Origin: Pavlovales sp. CCMP2436
Taxonomy: Eukaryota > Haptophyta > Pavlovophyceae > Pavlovales
Reading direction: 5' to 3'
DNA length: 22,090 nt
Assembly: GCA_026770615.1 (NCBI GenBank)
Contig: MU631309.1
Span: 1,033,817-1,055,906, forward strand
Below the pieces are notes generated by a model. The model did not search any database and was not told where the DNA came from. It worked only from the letters and a program-made list of their open reading frames with translations. The position numbers and the translations under genes were made by a program. Below, one piece after another: positions 8,397 to 15,641 of the stretch (positions are counted from its first letter, which is position 1; each line of letters starts with the position of its first letter).

Positions 8397-9098
8397 TCAT
8401 ATGCGAAGCTTGGACAGGTCGGGCGCCTTGCCAAAGAGCTTCTCGTATGGCGAGAGCTTGTCATCCGGAGAGGTGAGTTGGTTGTGCGTCCACGCAGCGG
8501 ACTTGATAGCCCACCCCCACCAGCGAGGCGACATCCCGGACGCGTTGAGCATTGCGCGCACGTCGGGGATGAGGGTGCCAAAGGTGCACTCTGCGACGCC
8601 GTTGGTCTGGGGGTTGTACGAGACCGACACTTCGTTGATGAGCATGTCGTACTTGCGCAAGACGGCCGTCCAGGCCGAGGAAGTGAGCTCCGACGCGCCG
8701 TCGAGGTGCAGCCTTGCGCCTGCGAGTCGGTGCTGGAGGGAGTTGGCTCCCATCTCGTCGAGGTAGAGCTGCAGCTTTGCAGGCGCCTCGAACTTGACGA
8801 ACATCATGTAGATGAGATGGTGTATGCCGTGAAGTCGTCCTTGAAGACGATGGCAAAGCGCGCGACGTGAGGAGAAAGGCCATTGATCGGCCCGAGCACG
8901 TCGCTGTGGATGATCTCGAACGGTCGAGTCGAAGGAGTGCGCGTGCCATTGAAGGGCAGGGCCGTCATCCGCGTGACGTCGGACTCAGAGAAGATCTCGG
9001 GCTTGGCCTCGGCGCCGGCAATGTCATGATGCTGAGCGATTGTGCGGCGGACGGCGTGGCGGCCTGCGTAGTTGAAGCGGGCCCGCCATAGGTCGGAT
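8397..9098 (-). pseudogene. Copia integrase, DDE residues present, two compensating frameshifts
   Basis: The frame from about 9098 contains ARFNYAGRHAVRRTIAQHHD (His-containing pre-integrase region) and then IIHSDVLGPINGL, whose Asp (codon about 8902-8900) is the first DDE residue. Near 8815 it shifts back into the protease frame as MMFVKFEAPAKLQLYLDEMG. Then LHLDGASELTS gives the second Asp (about 8701) and NPQTNGVAEC gives the Glu (about 8591). It ends with LSPYEKLFGKAPDLSKLRI and a stop. All three catalytic carboxylates are therefore present, but the two shifts (about 9100 and 8815) break the frame. The classic C-terminus before RT is cut off immediately after the LR block. Confidence 0.82.
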
Positions 9099-9590
9099 CT
9101 CCTGCGAGAGGTTAGCAGAGAGCGCCTTGTGGATGGTCGGCGTGTAGTCGAGCGGCACGTTGACCGAGTACTTGATGAGGTGATCGATGCCGAACTTGAT
9201 CTGTGTGCGCCAAGTCGACGTGATGGACTTCAGGGAGCCACCGTTGACGTCGAAGATGATGGAGCAGCCTTGAGTTGCCAGCGAGCGGACTGAGATGAGC
9301 GGTATCTCCAGGCCGTGCACGGAGAGCGCGTCGATGAAGTCAACTAGTAGGTATCCGCCGACGTCGTCTGTGAACGTGGAGGAGATGAGGCCGCTGTACA
9401 CAGCTTGCATAGCTGCGCGGTTGGCCACTGAGATGCTGGCCTTGGTCGGCTGTGGGTCTGTGATGAGTCCCCAGCTCTCGTCGACAAGCATGCTGACGGA
9501 GCAGCCCGAGTCGAGTGTGGCGTCGAAGACAAACTTGTCGTGCGTCTTGATGGGCGTAGAGAAGTGCTTGTTCTCCTTGTCCTCGGTCAC
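9024..9590 (-). CDS. Copia aspartic protease (DSG) and linker to integrase
   Basis: The first listed codon is GTG, so this is an internal piece of a polyprotein and not a true start. FDATLDSGCSVSMLVDES (about 9525-9475) is the retroviral-type aspartic protease active site with DSG. The flanking hydrophobic strand pattern and the later ISVRSLATQGCSIIFD block (about 9290-9245) match copia protease and the conserved 'SV..L...g....f' segment. It would cleave Gag-Pol. The coding frame is good to about 9100, where one extra base shifts it; the native frame then continues as the integrase (DLWRARFNYAGRH). The codons after about 9100 in this frame are not native. Confidence 0.78.
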   Translation of the reverse strand: MTEDKENKHFSTPIKTHDKFVFDATLDSGCSVSMLVDESWGLITDPQPTKASISVANRAAMQAVYSGLISSTFTDDVGGYLLVDFIDALSVHGLEIPLISVRSLATQGCSIIFDVNGGSLKSITSTWRTQIKFGIDHLIKYSVNVPLDYTPTIHKALSANLSQEIRPMAGPLQLRRPPRRPPHNRSAS

Positions 9591-9726
9591 CTGTAGGCCG
9601 TGAGGAGGTGCTGAGCAGGCTTGCAGGTGAAGATCGGCAAGCGCGATTGGCCACTCAGCTATGAAGGTCTGAGCGACACAGTGGGCAGGTTGCCCTTGGG
9701 TTGCTGCGGCGGAGGCAGCGTCGTCA

Positions 9727-9851
9727 TGGGAATCGGCTGAAGAGGCTGCGTCAGGGAAGATTCTTTTGGCGGAGGAGGCGCCAACGTGGAGATCGAGTGA
9801 AAAGGCGGCGTCTGGGCTGATTCTTTTGGTTGATAAAGCGCTGACGTGGAC
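9727..9851. repeat. Imperfect tandem repeat, two units of about 62 bp
   Basis: GGAATCGGCTGAAGAGGCTGCGTC...GATTCTTTTGGCGGAGGAGGCG...ACGTGGA (about 9727-9788) is followed directly by GATCGAGTGAAAAGGCGGCGTC...GATTCTTTTGGTTGATAAAGCG...ACGTGGA (about 9789-9851). They lie between the splice donor and the protease frame. Confidence 0.8.
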
Positions 9852-9881
9852 TTTTGGGATAGGGAAGTTATCAGTTTTGTG

Positions 9882-10130
9882 TTAGAACTTACCTTTATAA
9901 TCTGTAGCAGCAGAGCAGAGTCGATCGATTGCGGCTACATCGGCGGCTGCGAGCTGACGAGCGCGAAGTGCTACAGCGATGTGATTGGCGATGGCGGAGG
10001 AGATGTTGTTGGTGCAGGCAGCGGCTTCGTCAGATTGTTCTGCGATGGCGGCGATGTCGTAGTTTGTGTGGAGGCGGAGGTGGGTGTGGCGGCTTGAGCA
10101 TTGAGGAGTACGTGTCCTCCTTAGGCGGCG
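9882..10130 (-). CDS. Ala-rich helical segment ending at a consensus splice donor
   Basis: In the frame shared with the third Cys module, the last 60 or so codons read as a protein-like helical segment (NYDIAAIAEQSDEAAACTNN, then an Ala-rich stretch to SAATDYKG). The segment ends TATAAAG|GTAAGTTCTAAC at 9893/9892, a perfect 5' splice donor followed by a CTAAC word. In the main gag frame the same DNA gives only Pro/His/Arg-rich low complexity, so another frameshift near 10070 is likely. I cannot tell whether it belongs to the retroelement or to a captured host exon. Confidence 0.35.
   Translation of the reverse strand, partial: RRLRRTRTPQCSSRHTHLRLHTNYDIAAIAEQSDEAAACTNNISSAIANHIAVALRARQLAAADVAAIDRLCSAATDYKGKF
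9887..9893 (-). promoter_or_regulatory. Consensus 5' splice donor between gag and protease
   Basis: The minus strand reads AAAG|GTAAGT with the exon boundary at 9893/9892. It lies between the gag-like region and the protease, where some copia elements use splicing to regulate gag versus pol. An acceptor was not assigned; AG candidates exist before the protease frame, for example TCGCTCAG near 9670. Confidence 0.45.
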
Positions 10131-11778
10131 ACTTGTGAGTCGGCGGTGGCGCCGATGTGGTTGGGTGCGGCTGCGGCTTGCTGTGCAGCGCCGGCAGCGG
10201 CGTAGGCCAGGGTCCAGTGTAGTAGGCCCTTGGCGTGTGGCACGGCTTGCAGAAGTAGCCGAGGTGCAGTTGCGGCAGCGCAGGCGGTCGTTGCCGACCA
10301 GCACACACTCTCAGCACTCGTAAGCTACTGTGCTGCAGTCCTTGCAGACGAAGTTGTCCTTGTGGCGGCTCTCTGTCTTGGATGGATATGAGCTTGGCGG
10401 TGGCGAAGCGCGCGGTGCGCTTGCAGCTGGACATGTTCTTGGCCTGGTCACGGCAGTCCTCGAAGGTGCACGTGTACTTATACAGGCCGGTCGGGCGCTG
10501 ATAGACGCCGACGGATGCGCGAGCGATGCAGCTCGGCGCGCAGCACTTGGTCGGGTAGATCTCGGAGTTGTCCATGATCTGCCCAGACAGGATGCCGGAG
10601 ACGCGCAGGCGATTGGTGATGTCATCGTCAAGCGGCTTGCTGTTGAAGTTGTGCAAGGTCGGCTCGCCATTGGCGTTGCGCTGTGTGACGGCGTACGTCT
10701 CGGAGTCGAGCTTGGCGGTCGGGTTGGTCATCGACGCACTGCCAGAGTAAAGGTTCTTCTGGGTGACGAGGTACTGCTTGAAGTGGCAGTTGTTGTCCTC
10801 GCAATATGGCCCGTCTCCTTGCCCGGGGATGCACCGCGTCGCCTGCTTGTTGCAGTCCTCGGCGAGGCACTTTGTGAGCGTGTTGGGCGAGAGCGGCATC
10901 GAGTGCGTGAGCATGTTGGCCAGGAGCGGCGTGTGCGCAATGGCCTCGGGCGGCGACAAGTGCGCGTTGGCCTCGAGCGGCATGTGCGCGGTGGTCTCGA
11001 GTGGCATGTGCGCGATGGTCTCGAGCGGCAGGTGCTCGTTGATTTCGGGCGGCATGCGGTCGTAGATCTCGAGCGGTAGGTGATCGCTGATCTCGGGCGG
11101 CATGCGCTCGTAGATCTCGAGCGTCAGGTGCTCGTTGATCTCGGGCGGCATGCGCTCGTAGATCTCGAGCGGCAGGTGCGCGTCGGTCTCGAGAAAGCGG
11201 CGGCGCAGCAAGTTGTTCTCGAGCGACGCGCCGTGAGCGCGTAGGTCCTCGTTGAACTGAGCCGTGAGCGTGGCCATGCCGGAGTGCTCATGCGGCTCGC
11301 ACGTCTGGATCGCGTAGTTGGCCGCGCGCTTGACGGCCTGCCCAGAGTTGACCGTGATCGGCTGCTCGTTCTTGGGCGGGAAGCCGTTCAGTTGCCAGCA
11401 GTCTGCGACTTTGTGGCCGGTCTTCTTGCAGTGCTCGCATGAGAGCTGAGGACGGGCGGCGCCCTTGTACAGCTTGTTGCGGGGGATCTGCTTGTAGTTC
11501 TTGGCGCCTCCAAGCTCTGGCTTGGCCGCCAGCTCCTGCATCTTGACCAGCGCGTTGCGGCCGGGCGGGTGAGCGGGCGGCGCGCGGGCTGCGCGCTGCG
11601 GGGCGATGAACTTGCTCAGCTCATCCGTGAAGCGCGCACGCGCATCAGGCCTCGAGAACGCGTCGAGGGTGAGCTTATTGGTATTGGCGATCAGGAAGTG
11701 TAGCGAGGGCGTCGACGTGATCAAGCTGAGCTGGATGATCTGCTCGAACGCCGCTGGGTCCAAGTCGAGGAGCGGCTC
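10030..11778 (-). CDS. Gag continuation: CCHC zinc knuckle, octapeptide repeats, Cys-rich modules
   Basis: In phase with the gag segment above and open for about 580 codons. CEHCKKTGHKVADC is a canonical C-x2-C-x4-H-x4-C nucleocapsid knuckle that would bind element RNA. Then come about ten tandem octapeptides (MPPEINEH / LPLEIYER type, about 11195-10945). Next are two similar Cys modules, C-x4-C...C-x4-C, one at about 10875-10780 (CLAEDC...CEDNNC) and one at about 10550-10455 (CCAPSC...CTFEDC). Near 10375 the natural frame shifts to one reading NFVCKDCSTVAYEC, then TGA (10313-10311), then LRCRNC, and near 10265 back to GYFCKPC. These Cys clusters look like zinc-binding modules not usual in copia gag; they may be a captured host sequence. 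Confidence 0.6.
   Translation of the reverse strand, partial: EPLLDLDPAAFEQIIQLSLITSTPSLHFLIANTNKLTLDAFSRPDARARFTDELSKFIAPQRAARAPPAHPPGRNALVKMQELAAKPELGGAKNYKQIPRNKLYKGAARPQLSCEHCKKTGHKVADCWQLNGFPPKNEQPITVNSGQAVKRAANYAIQTCEPHEHSGMATLTAQFNEDLRAHGASLENNLLRRRFLETDAHLPLEIYERMPPEINEHLTLEIYERMPPEISDHLPLEIYDRMPPEINEHLPLETIAHMPLETTAHMPLEANAHLSPPEAIAHTPLLANMLTHSMPLSPNTLTKCLAEDCNKQATRCIPGQGDGPYCEDNNCHFKQYLVTQKNLYSGSASMTNPTAKLDSETYAVTQRNANGEPTLHNFNSKPLDDDITNRLRVSGILSGQIMDNSEIYPTKCCAPSCIARASVGVYQRPTGLYKYTCTFEDCRDQAKNMSSCKRTARFATAKLISIQDREPPQGQLRLQGLQHSSLRVLRVCAGRQRPPALPQLHLGYFCKPCHTPRAYYTGPWPTPLPALHSKPQPHPTTSAPPPTHKSPPKEDTYSSMLKPPHPPPPPHKLRHRRHRRTI
10945..11195 (-). repeat. 24-bp coding minisatellite (octapeptide repeats)
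   Basis: About ten 24-bp units encode alternating octapeptides of the forms LPLEIYER, MPPEINEH, LTLEIYER, MPPEISDH, LPLETIAH and MPLETTAH. The 48-bp double unit is best preserved in the upstream half. The reading phase is kept in every unit, since 24 is divisible by 3. Confidence 0.9.
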
Positions 11779-12408
11779 TTAGAGCTGCTTGAGGTGATGG
11801 ACGGCGGAGAGGATCTGAGCACCAGAGGTCGATGACGCTGAGTCATGCATGCTGACGATTGCTGTCGCAAATTTGTAGAGGTCGCTGACGTAGGCCTCGA
11901 CACTCTTGTTGGCGTTGACGAGCTCGATGGAGCTGAGGATCTGCGAGGCAGAGAGGTAGCCGGAGGTGATCTCGTCCGGGTCGTGGGCGGAGATCTGGCT
12001 CTTGATCAAGTCCAGGATCGAGTCGTCGATCTTGTCTCTCAACGCCTGCCCGTAGATGTCGGCGGAGTTGGCGTAGACGGTCTCCAAGTGCGTGTTGATG
12101 ATGTCGTCGTCTGCGCGGTCGGCCGCGGGGATGACGGCCGTGTTGACCGAGAGCGCGCCGGGGTGGAGCCGTATGTAATCGATGAACTCGGCGGGCGTCC
12201 GAAGCCGAATGGAAAGGAATTCTCCAGCCGCTGGGAGCTCGACGATGTCTGTAGAGAGCCCATTCATGGAGCGGGAGAGCGCGATGTAGCGCTGCGTCGC
12301 CGGGTAGAGGACCTTGACCAGGGTCTCCTCGTTCATGATGTCGGTGGGGTTCTTGAGCGTCGCGCCCTTGGCGCGCGCGTCAGCCTTGGGCTGGCTGAGG
12401 TTGAGCAT
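11779..12408 (-). CDS. Copia gag-like N-terminal segment, ends at an in-frame TAA
   Basis: 210 codons from ATG 12408. It encodes a largely helical protein (for example DDSILDLIKSQISAHDPDE) like the retrotransposon gag capsid region that packages element RNA. It ends at TAA 11781-11779, but the next frame (from 11778 down) is exactly in phase and carries the zinc knuckle. The TAA therefore lies inside gag, not at its end. It may be a mutation, or a suppressible stop; the first is simpler. Upstream, another frame at 12460-12600 (YLRNIAITNSHKFDRR) looks like the true gag N-terminus, which implies a frameshift near 12430. Confidence 0.65.
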   Translation of the reverse strand: MLNLSQPKADARAKGATLKNPTDIMNEETLVKVLYPATQRYIALSRSMNGLSTDIVELPAAGEFLSIRLRTPAEFIDYIRLHPGALSVNTAVIPAADRADDDIINTHLETVYANSADIYGQALRDKIDDSILDLIKSQISAHDPDEITSGYLSASQILSSIELVNANKSVEAYVSDLYKFATAIVSMHDSASSTSGAQILSAVHHLKQL

Positions 12409-12602
12409 GATGAGAACGCGTGCTCTTGTTGGCGAGGCGGTGGCGTGACGCGGCGATCGAACTTGTGGGAGTTGGTGATCGCGATGTTCCGGAGATACGT
12501 ACGATCGATCTCAAACGTTTGTGTTGAGGTACTCCTGCGGTGGCGCAGGGGTCCGGAGTGAAGCGCCGTCGAGGGCTGTCGACGGGAGCTAGAGTGATCC
12601 AA

Positions 12603-12786
12603 GAATAGATTGATTTAGAATGAAACGACTCAAGTTTAATCAAAGAAACTTATCTTCCTGGTGAAAACAAGCTCCTTGCTATCTTAGCCGGACTGCGAAT
12701 GTCCCGGACTGAGAGGCCGGGAGGATCGAGTCAGGTAAATCTGACCATTGTCATATAACCTTGATAGAGGGCAAGCGGGGGCGCAG
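12603..12786. other. Non-coding interval at the upstream edge of the copia element
   Basis: This is the expected place for a 5' LTR and primer-binding site of the minus-strand element. I see no TG...CA-bounded repeat with a partner on the far side and no tRNA-complementary PBS. The sequence is AT-richer and unassigned. Confidence 0.4.
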
Positions 12787-12816
12787 GCACATCCTCCCTC
12801 GACCCGCAAGTCGCAG
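12787..12816. repeat. 31-bp repeat bracketing the copia element (right copy)
   Basis: GCACATCCTCCCTCGACCCG followed by CAAGTCGCAG is the direct partner of 8288-8318. Flanking sequence on both sides diverges at once. Confidence 0.6.
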
Positions 12817-12890
12817 CTAAGTTAGTCTCCAAAATACATACACGGGCCAGCAAGACTGCCTTACAGCACCCTAAAGTCCTGCGTCCGAGG

Positions 12891-12899
12891 CCTCAATTG
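12891..12899 (+). repeat. Target-site duplication, left copy (CCTCAATTG)
   Basis: Exact 9-bp match to 17021-17029, directly abutting the first base of the left inverted terminal repeat. Confidence 0.9.
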
Positions 12900-13795
12900 A
12901 GAAGAAATGCTCTGACGTATCCTGTGGGTGCGCTGATGTATCCCGCCCGATCTTAGTCAGTTCGTATCCAAACAGGCTTCAGAATCGTATCCCAACCGAA
13001 AATCGTATGCACACGCGCCATTCGGAATAACGTATCCAAAAAGGCTTGAAATCCGTATCTCAACCGAAAATCGTACCCACACGCGCAGTTCGGAAAATCG
13101 TAACAACAAACTCGCACAAACGTATCTAGCGATAAAACGTACCCCACAGGTGCTCTCACGTACCCAATGTGTAGTGATCGGGGATCGTACCCACGCCACC
13201 CCTAAAGATCGTATCCCAGAGACCAGGGCGCAGTTTACGCGGCCGAGCGCGAGCGCCATGCTCCTCATGCTGCGCGCCACCGGGAGCGGTGTGCTCGGCG
13301 CGGCGGTACTTGTCCTCGCGCAGACGCGCAAGCCGACTTCGGCGATGCCCAGACGCGACACCCCTCCGCCCGGCTTGGCGCCTCCCGCCCAGCGGCCGCG
13401 CAACGACGCGGGCGCCAGCCCGAGCGCATCCGGGCTCGCGCAGCTCGCACCGGGGCAGATCCCGTCGGCGTTCCAAAGGGCGACGATGACACTCGAGCAG
13501 CTCCGGACTCACGCAGCCACCTCCGCGCCGCGGCAGCAGTTCAGCCTGCTCGAGCCGCCGATACCCGGACTCAAGTGCCCAGAGTGGAATTCGAGTTGGT
13601 TCACGGGCGACTTCGCGCATGCGCAGTCGAACGCCTGGTCGGCGGTGTGGTTGGAGGTGAACGACGAGGAGTTCCAGGCGAGCTTCGAGGCCGAGCGGAC
13701 GCGCGCGCTTCAGAGCGCGCCTGGCTGCGTGCTCCCGCCACACCTGCGCATGCCGCTCTCAGCTCTGCAGGCTGGGCCGCGCCGTCTGTTCTGCG
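12900..13795 (+). repeat. Left inverted arm of the transposon
   Basis: The arm pairs with the reverse complement of 16060-17020. The outer block 12900-13425 pairs with 17020-16495. The right arm then has about 200 bp of non-matching sequence (about 16300-16495). An inner block at about 13480-13795 pairs with about 16300-16060, with a deletion in the right copy. The arm includes the motif array and the 5' half of the 13258-14088 ORF. Confidence 0.85.
12916..13216 (+). promoter_or_regulatory. Array of about 14 same-direction CGTAYC motifs, mean spacing about 23 bp
   Basis: CGTA words, mostly CGTATCC or CGTACCC, begin at 12916, 12963, 12986, 13004, 13031, 13054, 13072, 13099, 13121, 13138, 13159, 13186 and 13210, with TGTATCC at 12937. 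Part of the array is a tandem repeat of about 68 bp with internal spacing 23-18-27, seen at 12963, 13031 and 13099. The right arm carries the mirror array. Subterminal arrays of short oriented motifs are the usual transposase-binding sites in several DNA transposon families; that role here is inference. Confidence 0.7.
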
Positions 13796-14088
13796 GCTGG
13801 CATATGCTGCACCTGCTGGACAAGAGGAAGAGGGAGCTTTTCGAGGACAGCACCCAGTATTTGGCGCGTGTCAAGTCTGACGTCGACTGCTATCGCAAGC
13901 GCATCGCCTTCCCTGCAGTCGCTGGCCGCGTGTTTGATGCGATGATCCTCAAATTTTGTACTGAATACAAGGAGCCGCGCGTGGCAGATTTCCTGCAAGG
14001 GTTCCGCAAGCTGCCGCTGTCGTACGTGCTGGTCAACGAGAACTGTGCAGGTGGGATGGCCGGCAACAACATCAATCTTGAGGGCTGA
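13258..14088 (+). CDS. Unknown 276-aa protein in the transposon, N-terminal hydrophobic segment
   Basis: I do not recognise the family. ATG 13258 is in good context (GAGCGCCATGCTC); the frame stays open upstream through the motif array but has no better start. Residues 1-22 (MLLMLRATGSGVLGAAVLVL) form a signal-peptide or membrane-like segment. Residues about 30-75 are Pro/Arg/Ala-rich. From about residue 120 on it looks globular: EFQASFEAERTRALQSAPGC, LFCGWHMLHLLDKRKRELFE, RVFDAMILKFCTEYKEPRVA. It ends at TGA 14086-14088. A downstream start at 13344 (MPRRDT) would drop the hydrophobic part. The 5' half is duplicated in the right arm. Directly after the stop comes the GCTGAGCCGCTATATA signature. 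Confidence 0.55.
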   Translation: MLLMLRATGSGVLGAAVLVLAQTRKPTSAMPRRDTPPPGLAPPAQRPRNDAGASPSASGLAQLAPGQIPSAFQRATMTLEQLRTHAATSAPRQQFSLLEPPIPGLKCPEWNSSWFTGDFAHAQSNAWSAVWLEVNDEEFQASFEAERTRALQSAPGCVLPPHLRMPLSALQAGPRRLFCGWHMLHLLDKRKRELFEDSTQYLARVKSDVDCYRKRIAFPAVAGRVFDAMILKFCTEYKEPRVADFLQGFRKLPLSYVLVNENCAGGMAGNNINLEG

Positions 14089-14108
14089 AATGACGACCTG
14101 TTACAAAC

Positions 14109-14152
14109 GCTGAGCCGCTATATATATATAATTAAATTTTATAATTTTATAA
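14109..14152 (+). repeat. GCTGAGCCGCTATATATATA signature with AT-rich tail (copy 2)
   Basis: This matches the start of the micro-insertion at 4581 and the inverted copy at 15640. Here it is preceded by GACCTGTTACAAAC and followed by a TAATTTTATAATTT-type tail. It looks like the 3' end of a retroposed unit with a TA-based tail. Confidence 0.6.
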
Positions 14153-14530
14153 TTTATTCCGCTCGAGTCCTCTCATCGTCGTCGGTTCATAACGATGTCA
14201 CTTTCGCAAGTGAATCCGCCGTTCCAGCAGGTCTTCCGCTGCGCTTGAGCTTTGTGACCACCACTGGAAAAAATTATATCGTTTAGTTACCGGACACGCC
14301 GATGTCCTAGCCACATTGTCGCCGCCGCCGCCGCTTTCTATGTGCCGCTGTCGTCCTCGTCCCAGCCGCCCACGTTTGACTTTCACCACAGCTTGCCGTC
14401 TCCATCTCTCGAGCTGCTGCGGTTGCCGCTGCCACTTTACCCTTCTCCACCACGCCCACACCCTCGCTCTCACCTTTCCCTCTCCTCTCACCTCGCCGTT
14501 TTGGTTTCGTCAGACTTAATTTCCGGCTTC
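14153..14530. other. Unassigned GC-rich interval inside the transposon
   Basis: Open frames exist on both strands but give only Pro/Ser/Leu- or Arg-rich low complexity. Nothing is recognised. Confidence 0.4.
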
Positions 14531-15175
14531 TTATCCTTGGGTCAGACTGTCATCTGTTGCTTCAAAGTGTGTCTTGCCTTCATCGATGGAGATTACGAAT
14601 ATCATCCTTCCTCCGTTGCGCAACTCTGCGACAAGCTCGGGTAAGGATTTTGCGTTAGCTCCAGGCCGGGCTGTCCACCCGTTTTCGTTTGCGCTGTATG
14701 GTAAGAGGCTGTTCAGAGGCTCGGCGCGGTATATAGCGATGAATTTATGCACTTGCCCTTGCTCCAGTCTCTTGATCAGAGCCACATCTTTGCCTACGCA
14801 TGTGGCGATGCTGTGGAGCATGTTATCGTTCATTCATGCTGCCTGATTTGGTCCGAAGTGAGGCGGCCCGTACTTTGCTTGCACTTCGATTGGCCAAACG
14901 TTTCGGATTAGCCGGTGGTCAAGGTTGTTGCCCATAGGGTCACCTACGTTCTCCGGTCTGCGTAGATTCAACTGTTCCTGGATGTGTTGAGGGATGCTGC
15001 GGGCATATGTGATTGCCGCATTTCGTAGTGCTATGGCTGCTTCCCAGCTAACAGCCTTCCCTGCGCTTCTCAGCACAGCGGAAGGGAGGTAGTTTCCATC
15101 ACCTTGTATGCTTGCGTGGGTTAGGTTTACACTTGCCAGTAGCGCTCTCAGGTTGCCAGCCGTTCGCTTGTCCAT
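14531..15175 (-). pseudogene. OTU-like cysteine protease domain with one in-frame TGA and Cys-to-Tyr
   Basis: From ATG 15175 the frame reads to TGA 14836-14834, and in the same phase from ATG 14833 to the stop at 14531, about 214 codons in all. Residues HASIQGDGNYLPSAVL (about 15110-15065) match the OTU motif GDGNCLxxA(V/L), with Tyr (TAC) where the catalytic Cys (TGC) belongs. Near the end, RMIFVISIDEGKTHFEATDD matches the OTU C-terminal strand with its His (HY/HF). After the TGA, MLHSIATCVGKDVALI fits the 'alA..l...I' block. OTU proteases cleave ubiquitin-type linkages and occur in several mobile elements. This copy lacks both continuity and the nucleophile. Codon use is AT-richer than in the arms, so the cassette may be captured. 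Confidence 0.55.
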
Positions 15176-15641
15176 AGATCTCCAGTGATTGTGACGGCTT
15201 CTTCCTCTGTAGGGGCTTTTTGTGCTCTGGTAGCTTTTCTTCCTGCTGCCCGTGGGCCCGCTGGATTGGGTAGTGAGGTGATAGTCCCAGCGTTAGGTAC
15301 CCCGATAGTAATAACAACCCGGCCAGTGCCACCACTGGCTTTCTTTGGCGGTGGGCTGATCAGGCTTGCCTGGGTAACTATGAGCCCTTGCAGTAACACC
15401 TTTCTAACCTTGCTGTTTCTAATGGCCAGCATGTAAAATGTTGACCGTGCTGTGCGGTGGGTTTATCTCCAGCCTTCATCTGCATTCGCAGTAGGGCTGT
15501 CCTCCGTTTGCAGTGCATTCTGAGGCTGCTTGATACCACCTCCTTCGGCAGCAGCCCGCGCTTGATCACTATGGGTCGGCCTTGTGCAGAGCTCTTTCTA
15601 TCCTGGTCTATGATATCTATATATATATACCGGCTCAGCAT
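15176..15641 (-). pseudogene. Upstream coding-like region of the OTU-like pseudogene, frame uncertain
   Basis: Two overlapping minus frames are open. One at 15641-15378 reads through SSAQGRPIVIKRGLLPKEVV and RRTALLRMQMKAGDKPTA. One at 15432-15148 contains ASGGTGRVVITIGVPNAGTI and APTEEEAVTITGDLW, and overlaps the start of the OTU-like frame. A natural protein could pass from one to the other through frameshifts into the OTU-like part. I recognise no domain. Confidence 0.3.

Larger units (their letters stand above)
8397..12602 (-). mobile_element. Ty1/copia-type LTR retrotransposon, decayed, RT and RNase H absent
   Basis: On the minus strand the order is gag-like protein (12408 down), CCHC knuckle (about 11450-11405), long Cys-rich and repeat-bearing region, aspartic protease (9590-9024) and integrase (about 9085-8397). 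Integrase following protease, before the expected RT, is the Ty1/copia order. Coding similarity stops just after the integrase 'tPye...P.ls.LR' block, where RT should follow. The element is therefore 3'-truncated or internally deleted. It also carries an in-frame TAA in gag and several frameshifts. Convincing LTRs, PBS and PPT were not seen; only a 31-bp direct repeat brackets it. Confidence 0.82.

Noticed and set aside
7743..8476. Overlapping open frames on both strands as host genes
   Set aside because: They coincide with a degenerate 54-bp minisatellite in GC-rich DNA; no motif, splice signal or plausible start supports coding.
10311..10313. TGA between Cys residues as selenocysteine or readthrough
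   Set aside because: The surrounding frame is entered and left by frameshifts in a decaying element, and no SECIS-like structure was sought or seen. A simple mutation is more likely.
13150..13257. Upstream extension of the transposon ORF through the motif array
   Set aside because: Open in frame, but it covers the CGTAYC repeat array, and ATG 13258 has better context. Conservation there is explained by the inverted arms.
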